19,817 bases of DNA from UBA1568 sp964488025 (GCA_964488025.1 CAZATJ010000013.1:1-19817), one strand, 5' to 3'. Shown: positions 1 to 6,870, numbered from the stretch's first letter. Translations and numbers: made by a program. The notes: generated by a model not told the origin, from the sequence alone.

Positions 1-75
1 TACGCCAAAACTTTTCGTAAAACGAAAAGACCATGCTTTTGGCTCCACATTCGCCCCAGAGAATGCTTGGAACGG
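1..75 (+). repeat. Structured intergenic repeat, copy D (cut by window edge)
   Basis: Partial copy of a repeat found four times in the first 5.1 kb (others at 342-460, 3483-3608 and 4921-5058). It keeps the apical hairpin CTTTTCGT-AAA-ACGAAAAG (11-29), the enclosing helix GCCAAAA (4-10) with TTTTGGC (37-43), the conserved bulge GACC just after the hairpin, and a degenerate right terminus CCCAGAGAATGCTTGG. The left terminus and first hairpin would lie before base 1. The helix sequence differs from the other copies but still pairs. No function is known. Confidence 0.7.
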
Positions 76-133
76 AGAATGTGAAAAAGCAAACGTTTGT
101 TGATGAACCAATGTTTGCCTGGGGAGTTTCTCG

Positions 134-302
134 AAAATACCTTTCGTCTTCTTTCTCCGGGTGCCGTCGGTAACATTTTTGATGAGCGTACCGGTAACAG
201 TCGAGCGTGATTGACACCCTGGTACAAGATAGCTCCCTGTTCGGTGAGGCGAGTCAAAAATGTTCGACGGCCACGAAAGGGTAAGAAAAGGGAAGGTGTT
301 TT
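134..302. repeat. Long imperfect hairpin between two opposed repeat copies
   Basis: The two halves pair in register. 134-143 pairs with 293-302 (10 bp including one T-G wobble), GCCGTCG 163-169 with 265-271, AACATTTTTGA 172-182 with 254-264, ACCG..AACAG 190-200 with 237-245 (two-base bulge), and GAGC 203-206 with 232-235. The outer flanks are repeat copy D (forward) and copy B (reverse), so 4-460 as a whole is an imperfect palindrome. The rest of 1-491 holds no convincing coding sequence on either strand. It could be a decayed mobile element, a pair of diverged inverted repeats, or a structured transcript. Confidence 0.6.
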
Positions 303-341
303 TGAAAAAACGCGCAAGTGCCTTTCGGGCAATCTGACATT

Positions 342-460
342 CCAAGAATTTTCTTGGGCACGCCTGGAGCCGAAAGCCGGTCTTTTTGTTCTGACGAAAA
401 GTTTCGGGGAAGAGTAGCGAGAATCCGCCGGGATTCTCGTGGCCCAAGAGAGTTTCTTGG
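342..460 (-). repeat. Structured intergenic repeat, copy B
   Basis: Reverse-oriented copy lying 31 bases beyond the stop codon of the phosphohexomutase gene, and therefore in the sense direction of that gene. Helices seen on the plus strand: CGAGAATCC-GCCG-GGATTCTCG (418-439); the equivalent of the CTTTTCGT hairpin with one G-T wobble (381-400); CCGAAA with TTTCGG around it; and outer ends CCAAGAA (342-348) and TTCTTGG (454-460). Compared with copy A, the first hairpin has an A to G change on one side and the matching T to C change on the other. It may serve as the 3' end structure of the mutase mRNA, since no ordinary terminator is seen there. Confidence 0.8.
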
Positions 461-491
461 CGATGACAGATCTAAAATATCACGCGAGTTA

Positions 492-1826
492 CTATCCCCT
501 TATAATCGCGAGGAGTTCGGCCTTCTTCTCTTCCATGAGTTCTGGTGTATCGGCCTCGAGATTGAGACGCAGGAGCGGTTCGGTATTGGAGGGACGGACG
601 TTGAACCACCAGTCGGGATATTCGACTTTCAGTCCGTCGAGTTCGTGCTGTTTACCGTCGGCATATCGTTCTTTGAGTGTTCGGAGAACTCCGTTTTTAT
701 CCTCGACTTCGCTATTGATTTCTCCCGAATGAGCGTAACGGCGCAGTACCGAGACGAGTTCGGAAATCGGTTTGCCCGTTTCGGCCATGAGGTTCAAGAG
801 GAGGAGCGCTGGAAGCGTGCCTGCCTCGGCATAAGAGTTTTCGACGAAATAGTAATGTCCGGAGAGTTCGCCGGCGAAGATGGCGCCGTCTTCGCGCATC
901 TGTTTCTTGATGTTGGCGTGGCCGACTTTGCATTCCAGTGCCCGTCCGCCGTGTTCTTCAATGACCTCTTTGACAGCGCGGGAAGAACGCAGGTCATAGA
1001 GGATAGTGGCCCCGGGATTTTTTTCGAGGATAATTTGAGCCACCAGACCGGTGATGAGATCCATCGGGATGACGGTGCCGGTCTCATCGACAAAGCCGAT
1101 GCGATCCGCGTCGCCATCGTAAGCGATGCCCAAGTCGGCGTTTACCTCTTTGACCTTGGCACAGAGTTCATCGAGTGTTTCGGTCTTGAGGGGGTTGGCC
1201 TCGTGGCAGAGGAAAGGATGTTCAAGGTCGTTGTAGAGATTGACGATGGAGAGATTTTCGCTCCATTGTTCATAGATGGGGAGCTCAAAAACGCCCATGG
1301 CGTTAGCGGTATCGATGACTATGGTGAAGTGTTTGTCATTGAAATCGGCGAACGAAGCGAAGTAGCCGTAGTAGGCGTGCTTGATGTCTTCGCTCCGCAT
1401 GGAGCCTCTCTTGGTGATAGGCGGCCACTCTTGGCGCAGGGCGAGATCACGGATCTCACGCAGGCCGCTATTCTCTCCGACGGGAACTGCCCCCCGCAAA
1501 GCTATTTTCATGCCGTTGTATTCCGGAGGATTGTGTGAGGCAGTAAGTGAAATGGCAGCATCAATATCGAGTCGTCCAGCGGCAAAATAGACCATCGGAG
1601 TGGTGATGATACCCAAATCAATGACATTGGTACCGCCATCCATGACACCCTTGGCGAAACTTTCGAAGAGACTCGGAGAGGATTCCCTGATATCACGACC
1701 AACGCCCAAGACTTTGGGCTTCAGATATTCGACGACCGCTCGTCCGATGTGGTAGGCGTCATCCTCGTTTATTTCGGACGGATAGATACCGCGAATGTCG
1801 TAGGCCTTGAAAAGCTCCGGTTTCAT
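492..1826 (-). CDS. Phosphomannomutase / phosphoglucomutase (alpha-D-phosphohexomutase)
   Basis: Interconverts hexose 1- and 6-phosphates (mannose and/or glucose) in the cytoplasm, feeding nucleotide sugars for surface glycans. The 444-residue product has all four active-site segments of the family: the phosphoserine loop TASHNP (Ser97), the metal site DGDADR (237-242), the sugar-specificity loop GELSGHYYF (319-327) and the phosphate loop RPSNTEPLLR (411-420). The N terminus FKAYDIRGIYP is typical. I chose the ATG at 1826 because family homology begins there; an in-frame ATG at 1862 would add 12 unconserved residues and lies upstream of a TATACT -10 box. No Shine-Dalgarno site is visible. Substrate preference (mannose versus glucose) cannot be read from the sequence, so I give no symbol. 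It is transcribed away from the lipoprotein gene and its 3' end runs into repeat copy B. Confidence 0.93.
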   Translation of the reverse strand: MKPELFKAYDIRGIYPSEINEDDAYHIGRAVVEYLKPKVLGVGRDIRESSPSLFESFAKGVMDGGTNVIDLGIITTPMVYFAAGRLDIDAAISLTASHNPPEYNGMKIALRGAVPVGENSGLREIRDLALRQEWPPITKRGSMRSEDIKHAYYGYFASFADFNDKHFTIVIDTANAMGVFELPIYEQWSENLSIVNLYNDLEHPFLCHEANPLKTETLDELCAKVKEVNADLGIAYDGDADRIGFVDETGTVIPMDLITGLVAQIILEKNPGATILYDLRSSRAVKEVIEEHGGRALECKVGHANIKKQMREDGAIFAGELSGHYYFVENSYAEAGTLPALLLLNLMAETGKPISELVSVLRRYAHSGEINSEVEDKNGVLRTLKERYADGKQHELDGLKVEYPDWWFNVRPSNTEPLLRLNLEADTPELMEEKKAELLAIIRG

Positions 1827-1852
1827 AGGGGGTGTGTGAATTATCTGCCACC

Positions 1853-1858
1853 AGTATA
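1853..1858 (-). promoter_or_regulatory. Probable -10 box for the phosphohexomutase gene
   Basis: On the minus strand the sequence reads TGATATACT, a TATACT hexamer with a TG three bases upstream (extended -10 type). Transcription would start near 1846, about 20 bases before the chosen ATG. No convincing -35 hexamer is present at 16-18 bases. Confidence 0.4.
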
Positions 1859-1927
1859 TCATATTTTTTCCTTAAAAATGGGAAAAGGCTAGTTTTCGAA
1901 CTTTGGAGGAAAAGGCACTCTTTCCCC

Positions 1928-1956
1928 TTGACAAAATGATGGTTTTTCTGTATCCT
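1928..1956 (+). promoter_or_regulatory. Sigma70-type promoter of the lipoprotein gene
   Basis: TTGACA (1928-1933), a 17-base spacer, and TATCCT (1951-1956). The predicted start point, near 1963, falls inside a perfect palindrome TGAGGA-G-TCCTCA (1956-1968) that begins on the last base of the -10 box and could be an operator. A leader of about 70 bases follows. Confidence 0.7.
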
Positions 1957-2035
1957 GAGGAGTCCTCACTGGGGTGCTGCAAGGCTTTTCCTGAAGGGGA
2001 CGTCGTTTCCCTCAATCCCTCAACCGGAGGATGTC

Positions 2036-3220
2036 ATGAAGTGCTCATTGAAAATCGTTTCGCTGGCGTTTGTCGCCAGTGCGCTTGCGGCCTGTGGTGG
2101 CGGGGGCGATACGCCTTCTCCAGCGACCAATTCGTCTCAGGCAAAGTCGGTCGACTTCACCGTCGACGCCGGTCAGTACGGTGGCCGCGCCCACATCATG
2201 GCGGTCAATTCGGTGCCGGTCGCCGGAGTTTCGGCAGAAGCTCTGCCGGTCACCTCGGCTGGCACGGTCTCAGCGACGCCGGTCAATCAGACGATCCACT
2301 TCAACCGGACGACGGACGGCAAGTATTTCGGCGGCAGTGATGCCTCCGGTACCTACCTCATGGATCCGGCGAGTGTGGACAAGATCTGCGCCAGCTCGGC
2401 CCAGGTGGGCTACTCCTTCCTGGCCGGACAGACCAGCCGGGCCTGTGCGACTCCGGACGTTGCCACCGATACGGTCATGTTGCCGAAGACGTGCAGCCGC
2501 GACCAGGTGCTATACACCTGGCACATGAAGGACGGCTCCGTCCGCTGGTTCGACTGGACCTCGGAGCGCAAGTTCACGATTCCGAGCGACAGCCCGTTGC
2601 CCGGCGTCGTCCAACCGAACGGCGCGCATGTCGTGTGGAACAGTTACCAAGGTGCCACCATCAAGGTCGTCAAGACCGGCGCTGGCAAGGCGAGTGTCAC
2701 CATCGATTTTGGGTCGAACTGCGTCGGTGCCTTTGGGCAGATGAACGACGCAGCCGGGACGACGGGCCGTCTCGTCGATATGTCGGTCGTGGACGGAACC
2801 ACCTGGCTCATGTTCCTGTTCAACTCCGACAAGTCTGGTGCTGACGGCGGTTCGGGCTGGGGTTCGGAACCCTGGGTCGAAACGGCAAGCGGCTACACGG
2901 TTCAGCCTTCGGTCATGGCCGGGTACCTCAATTTCAACGCTGACACGGGCAACTACTTCGTCACGATAGCCGACGTTTCGTGCAGCAATGCCGGCAACAT
3001 CACGGCCTACCGTGGCACGAAGCAGGCGGACGAGTCGTATATCTACGACCCGGGCACGTCTGGGAGTGACGACCCGCTCAAGCGTCCGTTTGGGCTCGGT
3101 TGGCTCCCGATCCAGGCGGATCCGAATGAACAGCAGCTCTACACGCTGCTCCAGGATCCGTCGGTCACTGCTTCGTTCGATCGGGCCAAGTTTCAGCTCG
3201 CCATCGGCAGCTGCAACTGA
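2036..3220 (+). CDS. Predicted secreted lipoprotein of unknown function
   Basis: The 394-residue product starts with a short lysine-containing n-region, a hydrophobic stretch, and the lipobox L17-A18-A19-C20, followed by a Gly/Ser/Pro/Thr-rich linker (CGGGGDTPSP). It should therefore be exported, acylated on Cys20 and anchored to a membrane. The mature part is rich in Gly, Ser, Thr, Asp and aromatic residues, looks like a beta-rich extracellular domain, and has six further cysteines that could form disulfides. I recognise no family. The start is fixed by GGAGG (2026-2030) five bases upstream; an ATG at 2031 opens only a two-codon frame. The gene stands alone between its own promoter and terminator. 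Its GC-rich codons and ALAACGGGG lipobox style differ from the adjacent mutase, ychF and groEL genes and resemble proteobacterial lipoproteins, so transfer is possible but unproven. Confidence 0.75.
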   Translation: MKCSLKIVSLAFVASALAACGGGGDTPSPATNSSQAKSVDFTVDAGQYGGRAHIMAVNSVPVAGVSAEALPVTSAGTVSATPVNQTIHFNRTTDGKYFGGSDASGTYLMDPASVDKICASSAQVGYSFLAGQTSRACATPDVATDTVMLPKTCSRDQVLYTWHMKDGSVRWFDWTSERKFTIPSDSPLPGVVQPNGAHVVWNSYQGATIKVVKTGAGKASVTIDFGSNCVGAFGQMNDAAGTTGRLVDMSVVDGTTWLMFLFNSDKSGADGGSGWGSEPWVETASGYTVQPSVMAGYLNFNADTGNYFVTIADVSCSNAGNITAYRGTKQADESYIYDPGTSGSDDPLKRPFGLGWLPIQADPNEQQLYTLLQDPSVTASFDRAKFQLAIGSCN

Positions 3221-3245
3221 ATTTGGCAGGCACAACGTGCCACAC

Positions 3246-3285
3246 AGCGCCTCTCTCGTTTCACGACGAGCGGGGCGCTTTTTCT
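3246..3285 (+). terminator. Intrinsic terminator of the lipoprotein gene
   Basis: Stem of about 14 bp, AGCGCC...CTCGT (3246-3259) with ACGAG...GGCGCT (3266-3279), containing one T-G wobble and one mismatch, a six-base loop and the tract TTTTTCT. It begins 25 bases after the stop codon. Confidence 0.85.
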
Positions 3286-3304
3286 ACCGGACGGCTTTTT
3301 GTTT

Positions 3305-3378
3305 ATCTATCATCTTATAGACGACCGCACAAAGATGATAGATGAAAAAGAGTTCACTGGAAAAACACAAGACTCTTT
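3305..3378. other. Two adjacent intergenic hairpins
   Basis: The first is a perfect 12-bp stem, ATCTATCATCTT (3305-3316) with AAGATGATAGAT (3332-3343), loop 15 bases. The second is AAAGAGT (3347-3353) with ACTCTTT (3372-3378), loop 18 bases. They lie in the 636-base gene-free stretch between the lipoprotein gene and ychF. Neither is followed by a full T tract, so they are not clear terminators. Confidence 0.5.
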
Positions 3379-3434
3379 ATAGGGGGAATTTTATTACCAA
3401 ACGAAGTGAGTGAAGCAAAAACTTGTTTTCGTTT

Positions 3435-3454
3435 ACGAGCGGGGCGCTTTTTCT
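3435..3454 (+). repeat. Orphan duplicate of the lipoprotein terminator's right half
   Basis: ACGAGCGGGGCGCTTTTTCT here is an exact 20-base copy of 3266-3285. The similarity continues upstream as TCGTTT with a four-base gap, but the left arm of the stem is missing, so this copy cannot form the original hairpin. It looks like the trace of a local duplication or rearrangement. Confidence 0.7.
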
Positions 3455-3482
3455 TTTTACATTTTTCAATTATTGATTTTTA

Positions 3483-3608
3483 CTTCAAGCAACTCTCTTG
3501 TGCCACAAAAATCCCAGCGAGATTTTTGTTGACGTTGTAGTCGAAACTTTTCGCTTCACGAAAAGACCTGCTTTCCGACTACAAAGTCGCCCAAGAGAAT
3601 TCTTGAAG
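3483..3608 (+). repeat. Structured intergenic repeat, copy C
   Basis: Most divergent full copy, yet every helix is kept. Outer ends are CTTCAAG (3483-3489) with CTTGAAG (3602-3608). First hairpin is ACAAAAATC (3505-3513) with GATTTTTGT (3521-3529). The second arm is TTGTAGTCG with CGACTACAA enclosing CTTTTCG-CTTCA-CGAAAAG, and the GACC bulge with GCTTT is conserved. Both strands of the first hairpin differ from copy A in a compensating way. It lies in the gap before ychF, well after the lipoprotein terminator. Confidence 0.75.
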
Positions 3609-3719
3609 AATAATCATTGAGTCTTGAGTCATTTAGATTGACCAAAGAATGTTTTTCTGGAAGAATGAGGGGTACATTCGTATGGGTGAATTCTTCTTCC
3701 GGCCTCACTGTAGCGCCGC

Positions 3720-3740
3720 CCAAACCCCAGCGTGGTTTGG
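3720..3740. other. Short hairpin upstream of ychF
   Basis: Perfect 7-bp stem CCAAACC (3720-3726) with GGTTTGG (3734-3740). The remaining 3609-3856 sequence holds a poor TATAAG box (3767-3772) with no good -35, and nothing else I can name. An in-frame ATG at 3788 would add 23 residues to ychF that do not look like family sequence. Confidence 0.35.
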
Positions 3741-3856
3741 ACTGACGTGAAAGCGTTCGATCCGTCTATAAGAAGAGGGACGGCACCATGCTCGACCGCT
3801 TTCAAGTCGCGCTCCGAGCGAGAACCGAAAGAATAATTCTTCAAAATCAGACATCT

Positions 3857-4906
3857 ATGAGCTTGAAAGTCGGAATCGTCGGGTTACCGAACGTCGGGAA
3901 ATCGACTCTGTTTAAGGCGCTTACCCGGAAACAGGTCGATATCAATAACTATCCCTTTTGCACCATCGAACCGAACGTCGGTATCGTAGAGGTGCCAGAC
4001 GAGCGTTTGGGGAAATTATCGGCACTGTCCGGGAGTAAAAAAATCATTCCGGCTGTTATTGAGTTCGTCGATATCGCTGGTCTCGTGAAAGGGGCAAGCG
4101 AGGGCGAAGGGTTGGGGAATAAATTTCTCCAAAATATCCGCGAGGTGGACGCTATCGTGGAGGTGGTGCGGGTATTCGAAAATCCTGACATTATTCATGT
4201 CCATAATCGAGTCGAACCGAAAGAGGATATCGAAATTATCAATACCGAACTCATGTTGGCTGATTTGGAAACCGTCACCAAGCGCAAATTGAAAACCATC
4301 AAGGAAGCCCGGGCCGGGAAGAAGGAGGCGGTAGTGGAGATGGGTGTACTGGAAAAACTGGAAGCGGAATTTCAGGCGGCTCGACTACCACATGGGATGA
4401 TGGCGATGCTTTCCGAAGAGGAACAGAAGGTAGTGCGAGATTTGCAGCTTCTTACCGCCAAGCCATTTTTGTATGTTTATAATGTTTCCGACGTCGAGGC
4501 AATGCTGATTGCGGAACTGGAGGCGCGACCGCACGTGAAACTTGATATTAAGATTGAGGAAGAATTGATTGAAATGTCCGCTGAAGAAATAACGGAAATG
4601 GGATTGGTTTCACACCTGGGTGATTTGGCCAAAAAAGCCTACGCGCTATTGGGACTGATGACCTACTTTACGACCGGCGAGATGGAGACGCGAGCCTGGA
4701 CTATTCGTGAGGGCTCGACCGCTCCTCAGGCCGGAGCCGCTATTCATGGTGATTTCGAAGAAAAATTTATCCGGGCCGAAATCATTCACTGGACGAAACT
4801 GGTCGAAGCGGGATCATGGAGTGCGGCTCGTGATATGGGGACGCTGCGTCTTGAGGGACGAGATTATGTCGTGCAGGATGGCGATGTTATCGTATTCAAG
4901 ATTTAG
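3857..4906 (+). CDS. ychF: Ribosome-binding ATPase YchF (OLA1/Obg-related)
   Basis: Cytoplasmic P-loop NTPase of the Obg family that binds ribosomes and prefers ATP in characterised members. In this 349-residue protein I see the P-loop GLPNVGKS (9-16), the switch II motif DIAG (72-75), a helical coiled insertion around 130-195, and a C-terminal TGS-type domain ending DVIVFKI. Length is close to the family's usual 360. The ATG at 3857 gives the standard MSLKVGIVGLPNVG start, although no Shine-Dalgarno site precedes it. The nucleotide-base motif reads NVSD (209-212). YchF proteins normally have NxxE here and classical GTPases NKxD, so nucleotide preference is worth testing. Repeat copy A begins 15 bases after the stop codon. 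Confidence 0.95.
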   Translation: MSLKVGIVGLPNVGKSTLFKALTRKQVDINNYPFCTIEPNVGIVEVPDERLGKLSALSGSKKIIPAVIEFVDIAGLVKGASEGEGLGNKFLQNIREVDAIVEVVRVFENPDIIHVHNRVEPKEDIEIINTELMLADLETVTKRKLKTIKEARAGKKEAVVEMGVLEKLEAEFQAARLPHGMMAMLSEEEQKVVRDLQLLTAKPFLYVYNVSDVEAMLIAELEARPHVKLDIKIEEELIEMSAEEITEMGLVSHLGDLAKKAYALLGLMTYFTTGEMETRAWTIREGSTAPQAGAAIHGDFEEKFIRAEIIHWTKLVEAGSWSAARDMGTLRLEGRDYVVQDGDVIVFKI

Positions 4907-4920
4907 TGTGTAGTATCAGT

Positions 4921-5058
4921 TTCTTGCTTCCAAACAACTCTCTTGGGCCACAAGAATCCCGGCGGATTCTTGTTACTCTTCCCCGAAACTTTTCGTCAGA
5001 ACGAAAAGACCGGCTTTCGGCTCCAGGCGTACCCAAGAGAATTTTTGTGAGCAAGAAG
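4921..5058 (+). repeat. Structured intergenic repeat, copy A (reference copy)
   Basis: Begins 15 bases after the ychF stop codon, in sense orientation. Outer helix TTCTTGCT (4921-4928) with AGCAAGAA (5050-5057); inner terminal helix CTCTTGGG (4940-4947) with CCCAAGAG (5032-5039). First hairpin CAAGAATCC-CGGC-GGATTCTTG (4951-4972). Second arm CCGAAA (4983-4988) with TTTCGG (5015-5020), enclosing CTTTTCGT-CAGA-ACGAAAAG (4989-5008) with a GACCGGC bulge on the 3' side. The whole would fold as a three-way junction. It may end the ychF transcript, but the weak ATTTTT tract makes ordinary intrinsic termination uncertain. Confidence 0.85.
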
Positions 5059-5075
5059 TATATTTCAGTAGGATG

Positions 5076-5104
5076 TTGACAGCTTTTTTTTAGCAGTCTA
5101 AAAT
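5076..5104 (+). promoter_or_regulatory. groEL promoter
   Basis: TTGACA (5076-5081), a 17-base spacer and TAAAAT (5099-5104), close to the sigma70 consensus. It overlaps the CIRCE operator, so repressor binding would block RNA polymerase. Confidence 0.85.
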
Positions 5105-5116
5105 AGAGAGTGCTAA
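5090..5116 (+). promoter_or_regulatory. CIRCE operator (HrcA-binding site)
   Basis: TTAGCAGTC (5090-5098), nine bases, GAGTGCTAA (5108-5116). It matches the CIRCE consensus TTAGCACTC-N9-GAGTGCTAA except for one C to G change in the left arm. It spans the -10 box of groEL, the usual arrangement for HrcA heat-shock repression. No hrcA gene lies in this window. Confidence 0.9.
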
Positions 5117-5136
5117 TAGGATAAGGATACAAACAT

Positions 5137-6798
5137 ATGTCCAAACAGATAGCGTATAGTGAGGAGGCTCGCAAGAAAATTAAGGCCGGTATCGACCAGG
5201 TAGCTGATGCCGTGAAAGTGACCCTTGGTCCGAAGGGGCGTAATGTTATTTTGGAAAAAAGTTACGGAGGGCCAGTCATTACTAATGATGGTGTCTCGAT
5301 TGCCAAAGAAATCGAGCTCTCGGACAAACTGGAGAATTTGGGGGCAAGTCTTATCAAGCAGGTTGCCGAAAAGACGAACGATGTTGCTGGGGACGGGACA
5401 ACGACTGCTACGGTCATTGCTCAGGCACTGGTACGCAACGGTGTGCGTTCCGTGGAAGCGGGAGTCAATCCCGTGAGCGCTCGCATGGGTATGGAACAGG
5501 CTAAGGATGATCTGATTGCGGTTCTTAAGGAAGGACGGAAAGAGATTCACGCCAAGAAGGAAATAGCTCAGGTGGCGACCATTTCCGCCGAATCAGCCGA
5601 AATGGGCGACCTGATTGCCGAGGTGATGGATATCGTCGGCAAGGATGGTGTGGTGACGACTGAAGAATCTCAAACTTTCGGCCTTTCCAAGGAGATTGTT
5701 CAAGGAATGAATTTCGATAAAGGGTATATTTCTCCGTATTTCATGACGAATGCTGAGGATCAGCGAGCGGAACTTTCCAATCCAGCTATTCTTATCACGG
5801 ATAAGAAAATTTCCGCGATCGCCGAAATCGTTCCGATTTTGAATGAACTGGCCAAAACAGGAAAGAAAGACATCGTCATCATCGCGGAGGATATCGACGG
5901 CGAGGCACTTGCCACGTTGGTCGTGAATAAGATTCGTGGAGTACTCAACGTTTTGGCTATCAAGGCTCCAGAATTCGGTGATGCGAAGAGGGCGATACTT
6001 GAGGATATGGCGCTTCTGACGGGGGCTCAAGTCATATCGGGCGATAAGGCGATGAAACTTGAAAGTACAACGCTCGCCATGCTCGGTACCGCGCAGAAAG
6101 TGATTGCGACCAAAGATGACACCACGATTGTTGGCGGTAAGGGAAAGAAAAAAGATATCGAAGGTCGTATTTCAGAAATAAAGGCGCTCGCGGGGAAAGC
6201 GAAAAACGATTATGATCGGGAGAAACTGAAGAAACGTCTGGCAAAACTTTCGGGCGGCGTGGCGGTTATTCGCGTGGGAGCGGCGACGGAAACAGAACTT
6301 CACTACATGAAGCACAAGATGGAAGACGCGGTGGCGGCGACCAAGGCTGCTATCGAAGAGGGGATTGTCGCCGGTGGCGGCGTGGCGCTCGTCAAGGCAG
6401 CTGTCCGGGTGCGTGAGGCCTTCAAAAAGAAGAAGGAATTTTCTGATCCGCATTTTTCCGATTTCAAAGCCGGTTACATGACGGTCCTTTCGGCCGTTCA
6501 TGAACCGCTGCTTCAGATGGTGCGCAATGCCGGCGAGATGGAACAAGTGGTCTTTGACCGAGTCGCGGGGAACAAGGCCCCTTATAGTGGATACAATGTT
6601 CTTTCGGGAACGTATGAAGAGGACATGTTGAAAGTAGGCATTATCGATCCGCTCAAGGTGACTCGTACGGCACTGGAAAATGCCGTTTCAGTAGCGGCCT
6701 TGCTACTTACTACGGAAGCGGCTATTGTCGAAGAGGCGAAAGAAGAATCTGCTCCCGCTTCCGGCATGCCTGGTATGGGCATGGGTGGAATGATGTGA
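5137..6798 (+). CDS. groEL: 60-kDa chaperonin GroEL
   Basis: ATP-driven folding chamber of the cytoplasm. The 553-residue product has the family's normal length, the ATP-binding segments VTLGPKGRNV (28-37) and GDGTTT (85-90), the equatorial motif EEGIVAGGGVAL, and the Gly-Met tail ending GMGMGGMM. AAGGA (5123-5127) sits nine bases before the ATG. Expression should be heat-inducible through the CIRCE site. The co-chaperonin gene groES, usually just upstream, is not here: the gap before groEL holds only repeat copy A and the promoter. It ends in TGA, which argues against recoding of that codon in this organism. Confidence 0.98.
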   Translation: MSKQIAYSEEARKKIKAGIDQVADAVKVTLGPKGRNVILEKSYGGPVITNDGVSIAKEIELSDKLENLGASLIKQVAEKTNDVAGDGTTTATVIAQALVRNGVRSVEAGVNPVSARMGMEQAKDDLIAVLKEGRKEIHAKKEIAQVATISAESAEMGDLIAEVMDIVGKDGVVTTEESQTFGLSKEIVQGMNFDKGYISPYFMTNAEDQRAELSNPAILITDKKISAIAEIVPILNELAKTGKKDIVIIAEDIDGEALATLVVNKIRGVLNVLAIKAPEFGDAKRAILEDMALLTGAQVISGDKAMKLESTTLAMLGTAQKVIATKDDTTIVGGKGKKKDIEGRISEIKALAGKAKNDYDREKLKKRLAKLSGGVAVIRVGAATETELHYMKHKMEDAVAATKAAIEEGIVAGGGVALVKAAVRVREAFKKKKEFSDPHFSDFKAGYMTVLSAVHEPLLQMVRNAGEMEQVVFDRVAGNKAPYSGYNVLSGTYEEDMLKVGIIDPLKVTRTALENAVSVAALLLTTEAAIVEEAKEESAPASGMPGMGMGGMM

Positions 6799-6820
6799 TT
6801 TTAGAATGGGACTGATATTC

Positions 6821-6853
6821 AAAAAAAGAGGCTTTTCTGAGCCTCTTTTTTTT
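6821..6853 (+). terminator. groEL intrinsic terminator
   Basis: AAAAAGAGGC (6823-6832) pairs with GCCTCTTTTT (6841-6850) around an eight-base loop and runs into a tract of T residues. It starts about 22 bases after the groEL stop. Confidence 0.9.
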
Positions 6854-6870
6854 GTATTTTGTAGGGGGTC

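Noticed and set aside
318..1538. Long plus-strand open frame of 406 codons
   Set aside because: It lies antisense to the phosphohexomutase gene, which has all catalytic motifs, and its start falls in repeat copy B. It has no promoter or Shine-Dalgarno site and no recognisable domain.
2510..3235. Minus-strand open frame of 241 codons opposite the lipoprotein gene
   Set aside because: Rich in Arg and Val as expected of the reverse of a GC-rich gene. The plus-strand gene has promoter, Shine-Dalgarno site, signal peptide and terminator.
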